DNA from: Emticicia agri
Lineage (GTDB): Bacteria > Bacteroidota > Bacteroidia > Cytophagales > Spirosomataceae
Direction of reading: 5' to 3'
Assembly: GCF_004168285.1 (NCBI RefSeq)
Contig: NZ_SEWF01000006.1
Location: 124,001-188,000 of the forward strand
Length of the DNA stretch: 64,000 nt
In this document: one piece after another, positions 19,017 through 28,500 of the stretch
Layout: the number at the start of each line of letters is the position of its first letter
Numbering within the stretch: the stretch's first letter is position 1
The notes under the pieces: generated by a model
The model's input: the letters and a program-made list of their open reading frames with translations, nothing else
The model's database searches: none
What the model was told of the DNA's origin: nothing
Made by a program: the position numbers and the translations under genes

Positions 19017-19721
19017 TTAATTACACTCAGTAGTATAAGCCCACAAATGTTCGTCGAATTTTACCCAACGATGGTCGTCTTTAATTTTTTTCAATAAAGC
19101 AGGGCAATCTTTGTATAAACCCAGGTATGCCTGGTCATAGTCACTTTTTTTGATTTTTACAGCGGCTGCGTCTCCTACTTTTACATAATAGGATTTATCG
19201 TCGCCTCCGGCCATAGTAATGCCTGCTACACCAAACCGCATAGATTCCTGTGCACGAGGGTCATGGTAAACTTTAATTTTCTGGCTGAACGACGGATTTA
19301 CTACCTGCATCAATAAGGTTTCAACATCTTTCTTGATGCCTACAGTTGACTTCTCGAAATAGGCATATCCTTTGTTAATGATTTCCATATTTACGTTGTT
19401 GTCTTTCCATTTCTGGGCATTGAAAGTCTGCTCAGAAGAGTTAACAAATTTGTTGTAACCACTTGCAGGCAGATACATGGTTTTGATGTCTTCGGCTTTA
19501 ATCTTACGCTTTTTCTTTTCACCCGTAGGTAAAATTACAATTTCTTCAATCAACCCTTTTTTACGGTCAATATCATCAATGGTTCCTTCAACTTTGGTAC
19601 CATCTTCTAAATTGATGTAGGCAACTTCTTTGCCCGAGAAACGGTCAAAAGCAGGAATAAAAGATTGGGCAAAAGCAGTAGTACTGCCAAATAAACAGCA
19701 AAACAGAACAATTTTTTTCAT
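19017..19721 (-). CDS. Secreted protein of unknown function, paralog B
   Basis: The protein has 234 residues from ATG 19721, or 237 from an ATG nine bases upstream. The later start puts MKKIVLFCCLFGSTTAFAQ directly at the N terminus. It aligns with paralog A throughout: LEDGTKVEGTID, NKGYAYFEKSTV, VNPSFSQKIKVYHDP, DCPALLKKIKDDHRWVKFDEHLWAYTTECN. The 3' flanks of both genes also resemble each other (GGTTCCTTTACCCATTCTCC-like), pointing to tandem duplication that included the downstream region. Function unknown. Confidence 0.85.
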   Translation of the reverse strand: MKKIVLFCCLFGSTTAFAQSFIPAFDRFSGKEVAYINLEDGTKVEGTIDDIDRKKGLIEEIVILPTGEKKKRKIKAEDIKTMYLPASGYNKFVNSSEQTFNAQKWKDNNVNMEIINKGYAYFEKSTVGIKKDVETLLMQVVNPSFSQKIKVYHDPRAQESMRFGVAGITMAGGDDKSYYVKVGDAAAVKIKKSDYDQAYLGLYKDCPALLKKIKDDHRWVKFDEHLWAYTTECN

Positions 19722-19797
19722 AAGAAGCATTTAGGTTTATAATTAATATTAAATAAAAGGTAGTTTTTTGTTCTGGTAAAAGGAGAATGGTTTTTTA

Positions 19798-19853
19798 AAC
19801 AGAAAAATGCGGAACGCCGCCCGGTAAAACCGAGAAATGTAAAATGTAAAAGG
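19798..19853. repeat. Right arm of the inverted repeat pair
   Basis: This is the reverse-complement copy of 17958-18012, upstream of paralog B. Next to it (about 19891-19945) are further TTTTACATTTTTC units, so the arm may belong to a family of short dispersed repeats rather than to a transposon. The space up to the next gene (19965) contains nothing else recognisable. Confidence 0.75.
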
Positions 19854-19964
19854 ATTGAAGAAGAAAAATAATCTAATCAATCGATATTCACATTAGAGTC
19901 CCTTTTACATTTTTCTGTTTTTCATTTTACATTTTTCGGTTTCCCTGTTCCTTTCTCCATATAA

Positions 19965-21683
19965 TTAAAGATTCCCTCTTTTCAATTCAGCTACAGCATA
20001 ATCAGCAGCACGGGCTGAAAGAGCCATATAAGTCAAGGATGGATTCTGACAGGGTGAAGAGGTCATGCACGCTCCATCGGTACAAAAAACGTTCTTCACT
20101 ATATGGTGCTGGTTGTATTGATTAAATACAGAGTTTTTGACATCTGTACCCATACGGGCCGTTCCCATTTCGTGGATACTCAGACCGGGGTGTGCTTGTT
20201 GGTCAAAGGCTTCAATATTAGAGAAACCTGCTTTTTCCATCATGGCAACAGCCTGTTCCTTGGCATCTTTGCGCATCAGGGCCTCATTTTCTCTATAATG
20301 CACATCCATTTTCAACACAGGTTGTCCCCATTTGTCTTTTTTCTCAGTAGTAAGCGTTACTTTATTGTCATAATAAGGCATACACTCACCAAAGGCATCC
20401 AGTATCATTTTCCAGTCGCCAAAGGTAGCTACTTTTTCTTTAAATTCAGCTCCCATTCCGTCCATATCCATTGAGTGTTGCCAGCCATCACGCCAGGTAT
20501 ATACTTCAAAACCATACCCTCTGTTAAAAGGCTGTTTCTCTGCACCGGGCAGATTACGGAATCTGGGTACATACAAGCCCGCAGGATGGCGACCATAGTA
20601 TATCTTATCTAAATCTTTCTGATAATCAGCCGTGGCTCCTACATGAAAATGATGGTCCATCAGGTTATGACCCAATTGTCCGCTATCATCCATTCCATTC
20701 GGAAAACGGTTAGAGGTAGAATTCATCAGAATAAAAGTAGAGCCTAAAGCAGAAGCATTCAGGAAAATGATTTTTGCCGAAAACTCCAGCCATTCATTGG
20801 TTTGCTCGTCGATAACTCTTACCCCTGTAGCCTTACCCGATTTTTCATTATAAATAATTGAATTGACAATGGAATGAGGCCTAAGTGTAAGATTACCTGT
20901 GCGTCGGGCAGCAGGTAAAGTAGCCGATTGCGTGCTAAAATAAGCCCCAAACGGACAACCTCGCATACAACGATTCCGATACTGGCAACTGGCACGCCCT
21001 AAAGCTGTTTGTTCTTCGGTGGGTGCAGTCAAGTGTGCCGCACGTGCCGATATTACTCTCCGGTCTTGGAAGTTGCTATTGACACTATTTCTGAAATGTG
21101 ATTCAATACAGTTATCTGGCATAGCCGGCTGAAAATGCCCGTCGGGTAAGTGTGGGAGTCCGTCACGGTTTCCGGCAATGCCTGCAAATTTCTCTACGTA
21201 ATCGTACCACGGAGCTATATCTTTATACCGGATAGGCCAGTCGGTTGCAATTCCTTCTTTGGCATTGGCCTCAAAATCAAGGTCTGAAAAGCGGAACGAA
21301 TAACGCCCCCACATCAATGAGCGTCCCCCAACATGATAGCCACGTATCCAGTCGAAAGGTTTTTCTTCTATATAAGGATTCTCTAAATCATTTACGAAAT
21401 GATGATGGGTTGACTCCATGATGGCAAAGCCTGTCCGGTTTTGTACCGGATAGTTTTTCAGCAAATCATTAGGCATCTGTAAATCGTGGTGCGGAAAATC
21501 CCAGGGGTCTTTATTGGCAGTAATATAATCAGTTATGTGTTCTATCATACGCCCACGCTCTAATAGCAGCACTTTTAATCCTTTTTCGCAGAGTTCTTTA
21601 GCCGACCAGCCGCCCGAAATACCCGAGCCTACCACAATCGCATCGTATTGGATATTTTCCTTTGTTTTTCCTTGAAAATTCAT
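19965..21683 (-). CDS. GMC-family FAD oxidoreductase, second copy
   Basis: From ATG 21683 the protein has 572 residues, the same length as the GMC enzyme at 12886. The upstream in-frame extension is AT-rich and not conserved-looking, so it was dropped. It has the FAD motif GSGISGG, the Cys cluster C233-x5-C239-x3-C243 (SCQYRNRCMRGC) and the C-terminal HEMGTARMG and NPSLTYMALSARAA. It has no signal peptide and no small-subunit gene beside it, so it may share the subunit encoded at 12318 or stay in the cytoplasm. It faces the opposite way to the first copy. Confidence 0.9.
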   Translation of the reverse strand: MNFQGKTKENIQYDAIVVGSGISGGWSAKELCEKGLKVLLLERGRMIEHITDYITANKDPWDFPHHDLQMPNDLLKNYPVQNRTGFAIMESTHHHFVNDLENPYIEEKPFDWIRGYHVGGRSLMWGRYSFRFSDLDFEANAKEGIATDWPIRYKDIAPWYDYVEKFAGIAGNRDGLPHLPDGHFQPAMPDNCIESHFRNSVNSNFQDRRVISARAAHLTAPTEEQTALGRASCQYRNRCMRGCPFGAYFSTQSATLPAARRTGNLTLRPHSIVNSIIYNEKSGKATGVRVIDEQTNEWLEFSAKIIFLNASALGSTFILMNSTSNRFPNGMDDSGQLGHNLMDHHFHVGATADYQKDLDKIYYGRHPAGLYVPRFRNLPGAEKQPFNRGYGFEVYTWRDGWQHSMDMDGMGAEFKEKVATFGDWKMILDAFGECMPYYDNKVTLTTEKKDKWGQPVLKMDVHYRENEALMRKDAKEQAVAMMEKAGFSNIEAFDQQAHPGLSIHEMGTARMGTDVKNSVFNQYNQHHIVKNVFCTDGACMTSSPCQNPSLTYMALSARAADYAVAELKRGNL

Positions 21684-21748
21684 TGTATAGGTTAAAATAG
21701 AATAGAACTTAAAGGTATAGAAAATAAAGATAGCTGCCAATTAAATCT

Positions 21749-21790
21749 GCGTGGCACGGCTAACCTCGACCGAACATGGCCGTGACACGC
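21749..21790. repeat. Hairpin of the GTGCCACGG family
   Basis: GCGTGGCACGGC (21749-21760) pairs with GCCGTGACACGC (21779-21790) with one mismatch and an 18-base loop. It lies between the peptidase and GMC genes. Stem length, loop length and a CCTCGA-containing loop match the element at 17827 in inverse orientation. Confidence 0.65.
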
Positions 21791-21908
21791 ATGGGCACTT
21801 GGCAGACTATCTTATGTATATTGGGAGTTTTTATGAGTTTAGGGAGTAAAATGAGTAAGCAAGCCATCCAATTTTATAGCTGAGTATAGAGATGCCACAC
21901 TCGATAGG

Positions 21909-23030
21909 TTATTTCAACTTATTATACTTCTTACTCAACTCCAAAACCTTATCTACAGGTAAAGCCTGAATGATACCATTGGCTCCCTTGGTGGTCTGGG
22001 CAGCAAACATCGAATTGATGATGGCTTCTTCGGTAGCTTCTATGGCTGCCAGAAATAGCGGAGAAACATCGTCGTTGCGAAGTTCGGTTGCTTCATAAAA
22101 CTTGGTAGGATTGCTGTGAGGTACACGTAATTGTTTAGCCGTCGAAAATGCAATTACATAATCACCACTACCATTAGAAGCTATTCCTCCGGTTTTAGCC
22201 AAACCGAAAATAGCTCTTTTGGCTAATCTTTCTAAGTTACGAGAGGTTAAGGGCGCATCTGTTGCCACTACTATCATACAAGAGCCATCAGCAGGGTCGT
22301 TCAACTGGTCGTTCATAAAATACTGTTTCAGTTCTTCGCCCACAGGCACTCCATTGATTTGTAATACCCCACCGAAATTGGTTTGTACTAATACACCTAC
22401 GGTATAGCCTCCTGACTTGGAGGGCAATACCCTTGAAGCCGTTCCGATACCACCTTTCCACGCAAAACAGATAGTACCTGTACCTGCGCCTACATTCCCT
22501 TCTTCTACTTTGCCGGGCATAGCTATTTCTATGGCTCTCAATACATCTTCTTTTTTTACGTGTCGGCCTGTAATATCGTTTAGAAAACTATCGTTTGTTT
22601 CGCCCACTACCGGATTTACAGACCTAACCCTTTCATTACCTTTCTGTGCTAAAGTATAATCAATGACAGCATCGGCCGCAGTAGGTACTGAAAGCGTATT
22701 GGTCAGAATAATGGGTGTTTCAATATTGCCCAATTCCTGCACCTGACTGATACCGGCTAATTTACCAAAACCATTGGCAATAAAAATAGCCGCAGGCACT
22801 TTCTCCTGAAACAGATTGCCTTCATGCGGAATAATAGCCGTAACACCTGTACGGATTTTTTCTCCTTCAATCAGGCTCATTTGTCCAACCTTTACGCCTC
22901 CTACATCGGTAATCGCATTATTAGTGCCGGGTTTCATAACACCTATTTTAATGCCTAATTCACGAGGACGTTTTTGTTGTGCCTGTGCCATGATACTGAG
23001 GGAGATGAAAGAAAAAAGAAGAAATTTCAT
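21909..23030 (-). CDS. P1 family peptidase (DmpA/BapA-type aminopeptidase)
   Basis: The 373-residue protein has a signal peptide (MKFLLFSFISLSIMAQAQQ) and the features of the P1 family of self-cleaving N-terminal-nucleophile hydrolases: ITDVGGVKVGQ, GVTAI, NGFGKLAG and the nucleophile region ASNGSGDYVIAF near residue 290. Members release N-terminal residues from small peptides or beta-peptides, or act as D-esterases. The secreted location points to scavenging peptides or amides outside the cytoplasm. It is in line with, but well separated from, the minus-strand GMC gene. Confidence 0.92.
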   Translation of the reverse strand: MKFLLFSFISLSIMAQAQQKRPRELGIKIGVMKPGTNNAITDVGGVKVGQMSLIEGEKIRTGVTAIIPHEGNLFQEKVPAAIFIANGFGKLAGISQVQELGNIETPIILTNTLSVPTAADAVIDYTLAQKGNERVRSVNPVVGETNDSFLNDITGRHVKKEDVLRAIEIAMPGKVEEGNVGAGTGTICFAWKGGIGTASRVLPSKSGGYTVGVLVQTNFGGVLQINGVPVGEELKQYFMNDQLNDPADGSCMIVVATDAPLTSRNLERLAKRAIFGLAKTGGIASNGSGDYVIAFSTAKQLRVPHSNPTKFYEATELRNDDVSPLFLAAIEATEEAIINSMFAAQTTKGANGIIQALPVDKVLELSKKYNKLK

Positions 23031-23122
23031 GTGTGAGGTTTATTGATGAAAGTGATTTTTAATGCGTATAATTCATGTTTCAGCGAATAAACTCGCTGAA
23101 GTGCTAAAAAATATTAGACTAC

Positions 23123-24430
23123 TTACCTCTCAAACCTATCTTCAAATGCCACTTTTCCATCACCTTTAGATAGTTTTACATGATCTACCAGCCCTGTCCC
23201 TTGAAAACGGTAAGTAATACCCATAATTTTGCTGATAGGGCTTTGGTACGGAAACTCATAAGCCAACAGGTTATCGACAAATATTTTTACTTTTCCATTG
23301 ACAGATTCGCACCGGACTTTTACAAAATCCTTGAAATCGGCACCAAATTTAGAAAGGTCGTGTTCTTTGCCTGAGATATTGTGGTCGATAAAATAGATAT
23401 TGTTGTCAGAAATACAACCTTTGGCAGACAGGCGTATCATGATAGCAGTGCCCTCGCAAAGTAAGCCAATGTCAGTAAACTGGCAAACAGAGGCACCTTC
23501 CTGATAAGTATTTTTGATAGATGTTTCAAAAACAAAATTATCCGTTTTTATATCACCAAAGTCTCTGAGGTTAGCATATTCTGCCATCGGTGCCGTTGGT
23601 TTCATTGAAATACTCTGTGCCTGTATTTGCGCTACCGATAAGCCTAATTTGCCATCATTCAAGGCCTCTTGCTGTTTGAAATATACCGGAACAGGCTTTA
23701 GGTTAATCAAAGGCAACCAGCCATCTGTCTGAATAAATAGATTATGCTCTTGTACCACCTGATTCCCTATGACCAGTTTTGCCTGAAACGAACCCGGGTA
23801 GTAGTAAACAGAAGTATGCTGACGCTGATTTTTAGAAACCTTTACCCGTTTAGATGGGTCCCAGTCTTGTTGAATAAATACAGAGTCATAGGGGGCTTTA
23901 GAAGCGTCATAATCAAAAACAACCGAGTTAGGCACACCAACCGCTACTATTTTTTTACTGCTGAATGTATAATAAGCAGGGTCAATGAGAGAGCGGGTAG
24001 GTTGGTCTTTCGAGAGAAAATACCAGCTTACAACACCTAATACTAATAGAAGCGGCAGTATAAAAGAAAAAAGATAAGGCCTATTGGCTTTTTTAGTTGT
24101 TTTGCCATTTGCGTGAGCTTGAACTGTTACAGGTTCAGTGTTGCCGTTTTTCGGAAAATGACTCTGACGGAAAGCCCGCCAATGTTCAAAACCTATAAAC
24201 TGGGCAAGTGTATTAAGCGTAGTAATGGTAGGAGCAGAGTCATATTTTACTTTTCCCCAGATTCTTTTCAGAGTTGTAGGGCTTAGGGTAATAGCAGTTA
24301 CCTCAAAAATGCGTTGAGAGAGTTCTTCAAAATCCTGATTTGCCCATTTTTCGCTATTCCCCCAACCTGTTTTTTCCTCAATCAGCTTTTTACAATGTGC
24401 TAATAATATGTCTTCTGATTCAATAATCAC
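23123..24430 (-). CDS. Single-pass membrane protein with putative DNA-binding head and periplasmic domain
   Basis: The 435-residue protein has an N-terminal helical domain (residues 1-90; TLSPTTLKRIWGKVKYDSAP resembles a helix-turn-helix recognition region), a basic linker (KTTKKANR), one transmembrane helix at about 119-140, and about 295 residues that should lie in the periplasm. The outer part ends in a beta-rich, concanavalin/LamG-like stretch (FVKVRCESVNGKVKIFVDN). This plan resembles a one-component transmembrane regulator of ToxR/CadC type, but the family has no named function that I recognise. It is divergent from the DUF2911 gene. Confidence 0.8.
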   Translation of the reverse strand: MIIESEDILLAHCKKLIEEKTGWGNSEKWANQDFEELSQRIFEVTAITLSPTTLKRIWGKVKYDSAPTITTLNTLAQFIGFEHWRAFRQSHFPKNGNTEPVTVQAHANGKTTKKANRPYLFSFILPLLLVLGVVSWYFLSKDQPTRSLIDPAYYTFSSKKIVAVGVPNSVVFDYDASKAPYDSVFIQQDWDPSKRVKVSKNQRQHTSVYYYPGSFQAKLVIGNQVVQEHNLFIQTDGWLPLINLKPVPVYFKQQEALNDGKLGLSVAQIQAQSISMKPTAPMAEYANLRDFGDIKTDNFVFETSIKNTYQEGASVCQFTDIGLLCEGTAIMIRLSAKGCISDNNIYFIDHNISGKEHDLSKFGADFKDFVKVRCESVNGKVKIFVDNLLAYEFPYQSPISKIMGITYRFQGTGLVDHVKLSKGDGKVAFEDRFER

Positions 24431-24559
24431 TTGTTAATCAATTGTTTATAAAGATGAATGAATTTGCATGAACTTGGAAAGACCATGACCAGATTTGAAC
24501 AGGACACCGCTTATATCTTTGTTCCATCAATTCGATAATCCTTATTTTTTAATCTAAAA

Positions 24560-25102
24560 ATGTCTAACAAAGCTATGCAAAAGAACACAAAAAAAATGGG
24601 TCTGGCAGCGATTTTTTTCGCTTTATCTCTCTTATCTTTTACTATTTCAGCGCAGGAAGATAAATCAAAACGGCCATCGCCTCCGGCTACCACAAGTGGT
24701 GAAATCAATGGAAAGAGTGTAACCATCAGTTATGGACAACCATCTATCAAAGGGCGTGAAGTATGGGGCAAATTGGTGCCTTATGGTCAGGTATGGCGTG
24801 CAGGTGCTAACGAGGCTACCACTATTGAATTTTCAAAAGATGTCAGCATTGAAGGCAAAACACTTCCTGCAGGAAAGTATGGCCTTTTTACGATTCCTAA
24901 TGCCAACGAATGGACGATAATCTTTAATAAAGTACCCAATCAATGGGGCGCATTTAAATATGATGCAGCACAGGATGCCTTGCGTGTAAACGTGAAACCT
25001 AAGAGAGCGAAGGCCTTTAATGAAAAACTGATGTATGCTATCAACAAAAACTCGGTGAGTCTGGCGTGGGAAAATGCGGAAGTAGCATTTGCTGTAAAAT
25101 AG
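24560..25102 (+). CDS. DUF2911 domain secreted protein
   Basis: The 180-residue protein has an N-terminal signal (to TISAQ) and the DUF2911 core: VTISYGQPSIKGREVWGKLVPYG, VWRAGANEATTIEFSKDV, LPAGKYGLFTIP, WGAFKYDAAQDALRV. DUF2911 proteins are common exported proteins of Bacteroidota without a known role. ATG 24575 (MQKNTKK) is an alternative start. A second DUF2911 protein with an extra C-terminal repeat region is encoded at 35371. Confidence 0.92.
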   Translation: MSNKAMQKNTKKMGLAAIFFALSLLSFTISAQEDKSKRPSPPATTSGEINGKSVTISYGQPSIKGREVWGKLVPYGQVWRAGANEATTIEFSKDVSIEGKTLPAGKYGLFTIPNANEWTIIFNKVPNQWGAFKYDAAQDALRVNVKPKRAKAFNEKLMYAINKNSVSLAWENAEVAFAVK

Positions 25103-25534
25103 TTCGAATGAAAAAGCTATTAACATTCACATTTTGCCTGAGCTATACAGTGGTTATGGCTCAGGCAATGGTCTTTTTTATTTTTATAGAAAATGTAAGT
25201 GATACAAAAATTTTAGAATACAATCATCATAGGTCAGATAAATACCTGCCAGTGGCGGGTATTTATTTTATACCCCTAACCCCTAAAGAGGAACATTTAT
25301 TTGGTAATTATTTTTCTTTTCTCAATTTATGCTATCGCATAATTGAAGGCCACAGCATTGCTCCATGCCCTCTTCCCCACTCCCCCTGCCCAAAAACCCC
25401 CTTTTTCACATGGACAAAATATGGACAATTGCGTTTTGAGCGACGTATAGTGTTGGCGTTATCTGTTTGAGGTGTATAATTTTACTGCCATAAGTGAATC
25501 ATCTACCACAAAAAAACAGATAGTAAGCCTTCTT
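25103..25534. other. Intergenic region with hairpins and a doubtful ORF
   Basis: This 432-base gap holds a terminator (25134-25177) and a palindrome, ATAAATACCTGCC (25238-25250) with GGCGGGTATTTAT (25254-25266), one G-T wobble and a 3-base loop. An ORF at 25108-25470 starts with a signal-peptide look-alike (MKKLLTFTFCLSYTVVMAQA) but the rest is low-complexity and overlaps both hairpins, so I do not call it a gene. It could be the remnant of one. Confidence 0.5.
25134..25177 (+). terminator. Terminator after the first DUF2911 gene
   Basis: TTGCCTGAGC (25134-25143) pairs perfectly with GCTCAGGCAA (25159-25168) over a 15-base loop; the run TCTTTTTTATTTTT follows. Confidence 0.7.
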
Positions 25535-28500
25535 ATGAAACAGTTTTTTACTCGTAAACACAGCCTTTTTTTAGCTTTATTTTTATGTCTGGCAAAGCTC
25601 AGTTCTGCACAATTGCCCTATATAGTTAAATACTTAAATGTGCAAGGCTCAGCAACTCCGGATAACCTAATCAATGTAAATGGAATTTTATACTTCACGG
25701 CTTATGATGCAGATTATACCTATGGTAATGAATTATGGCGGAGCGATGGTACCACAGCAGGAACCTATATGGTGAAAGATATTAATCCGGGAGGGGGTAG
25801 TGCTGAGATAGGCAATTTAACTAATGTAAACGGAATGCTTTATTTTAGAACCAGTGGTTCAAATGGCACCAGATTGTGGAAAAGTGATGGTACGCCGGAA
25901 GGGACAGTCGAGGTATCAACCAATGTAAGGTTGGGAGGCAGTATTGCCGATGTAAACGGAACTTTATTTTTTAAAGGAACAACTACCGCTTATGGTACTG
26001 AGTTATGGAAAACTGATGGTACTGCCAGTGGTACTGTCTTGGTAAAAGATGTTAATCCCGGAATATATGATTCGTTTATTTTGTATATGACTAATGTAAA
26101 CGGAACACTCTATTTCAGAGCTTCTTATAATGGTTTCATGGAGTTATGGAAAAGCGATGGTACTACAGGCGGCACAACCCTATTAAAGCAGTTTTCCGGC
26201 ACTGCTGATTTATCCAATCTTACTGATATCAATGGTACTTTACTTTTTACGGTAGATGATGGATTAAATGGTAAAGAGTTATGGAAGAGTGATGGCACAC
26301 CCGCCGGAACACATTTATTAAAAGATATTTATTCTGGTGCTACCGGTTCAGCTATTACTCAGATAATCAGCGTAGGAAGTACGGCCTACTTTACGGCTAC
26401 CCACCCGACTTATGGAAGAGAACTATGGAAAAGTGATGGTACTGAACAGGGAACAATACAAGTAAAAGACATTGTAGCCGGTGGTTCATGGACTAATCCG
26501 CAAAGCCTTATTAATGTAAGCGGTACTGTATTTTTTACGGCTGATGATGGCACTAATGGCCGGGAATTGTGGAAAAGTGATGGTACTCCAACAGGAACAG
26601 CATTGGTAAAAGATATTTATCCGGGTACGGGTGGGTCGTTTATTGTGAATTTGATTAACTTAAATGGAACGCTGTATTTTTGGGCAAATAACTCATCTAA
26701 TGGGTCGGAATTGTGGAAAAGTGATGGCACTACTGCCGGAACAACACTGGTAAAAGACATTTATGAGGGCTATATGGGTTCATCGACTTTGTATGCTCCG
26801 GCTAATGTAAATGGGAAACTGTATTTTCTGGCAAATAGTAAAGTAGATGAGGTTGAATATAATTCAGAATTATGGACTTTAGGAACCTGTACTTCTGCCA
26901 ATACTATTGTAACTGACCGTAGCAAGGCAGTTGTCTATAATAGTCAACTGCAAAACTCACCTGCTACCACCACCTGTCATTGCGATGTATTTAATAATCT
27001 GATTGCAATGGTTGAGTCTACGGGCGAGAACCCTGTTAGTGGCAATATCAGCAATAAAGTATGGATAGAAACTGCCAACGATAGCTATGTCAAGCGTCAT
27101 TATGAAATTTATCCGGTCTCCGCTCCCTATAATGCTACTGGTAAAGTAACTTTATATTTTACACAAGCCGATTTCGATGAGTATAATAATGCAGTTGGAA
27201 GTAGCAGACTGAAATTACCTGACAATAGCACAGATGTTGCAGGTATCAGTAATGTAATGATAGAACAAATGGAAGGCTCGAGCGAAACGGGCTTACCCGA
27301 TACTTATACAGAAGGCACAAGTACAATTAATCCTGACGATACGGATATTTTCTGGAATAGTACGGCCAGCCGATGGGAGGTCAGTTTCGCAACCACAGGT
27401 TTTGGCGGTTTCTTTTTAAAAACGCCTACATTAATTGCTCCTACTGATGTATCAGCGAGCGAAACGGCTATTTGTAGCGGTACTGAGATTTGGCTTTCAG
27501 CCACTTGTGCAGAAGGGAACTTAAATTGGTATACAAGTGCCACCGGAGGTAGTAGTATCGGTACAAGTTCACCTTTGGTGCTTTCTCCTACAAGTACGCA
27601 TACTTATTATGCTGCCTGTGAATATGGAATGAACAGCACCAACAGAATAGCTACTGACGAAGTGGTGGTTACCACAGTGCCATCTACTCCAACAGAAGTA
27701 TCAATTGATAAAGCCAGTATCTGTACTGGCACAAGCATTGAGTTAACTGCTACCTGCCCGATTGGCACAGTCAAATGGTACACACAATTAAGCGGAGGAA
27801 GTGCTGTTGGTTTAGGAGCTAAGCTGCAACTATCCCCTTTAGAATCTGCCTTTTACTATGCGGCCTGTGAAAATGGCGATTGTCAAAGTGATAGAGTATT
27901 AGCAGGGTCAGTAGAAGTAACTCAACAACCCACCAACCCCACAGGAATTTCGCTTAGTGCCACTAAGGTTTGCTCCTTTGAATTCATCAGTTTACGGGCT
28001 ACCTGTGATATTGGCAGCATTGTGTGGTATAAGGGTGAATTTGAGACAACAAGCGTTGGTATGGGTGATAACTGGGGAGAAGTTCCGGGCATGACTACAT
28101 CGTATTATGTGGCTTGCGAAAATATAGACTGCAAAAGTGAAAGAGTATTTGCGGGTACGGTAACTGTAATAGAGCAACCCGTTAAGCCAGCCGATGTTTC
28201 GGCAAGCCTGACCGCTATTTGCAGCGGTATGACTATTACCTTATCGGCTTACTGTTCAATAGGAGAGGTTGCCTGGTGTAGAGTAGGTGGAGAAGAGGAT
28301 GTGTTTCTTGAGATGGGGTCAATTATTACCCAGACTCCATCAACTACTTCAAGGTATTATGCCATGTGTATAAATGGAATTTGTGAAAGTACCAGAATAC
28401 TTACCGATGAAGTAGTTGTAACTACTATGCCATCTTTACCAACTGGTGTTTCAGTAAATAAAACGGATATTTGTACTGGTGCAAGCATTACGCTGACGGC

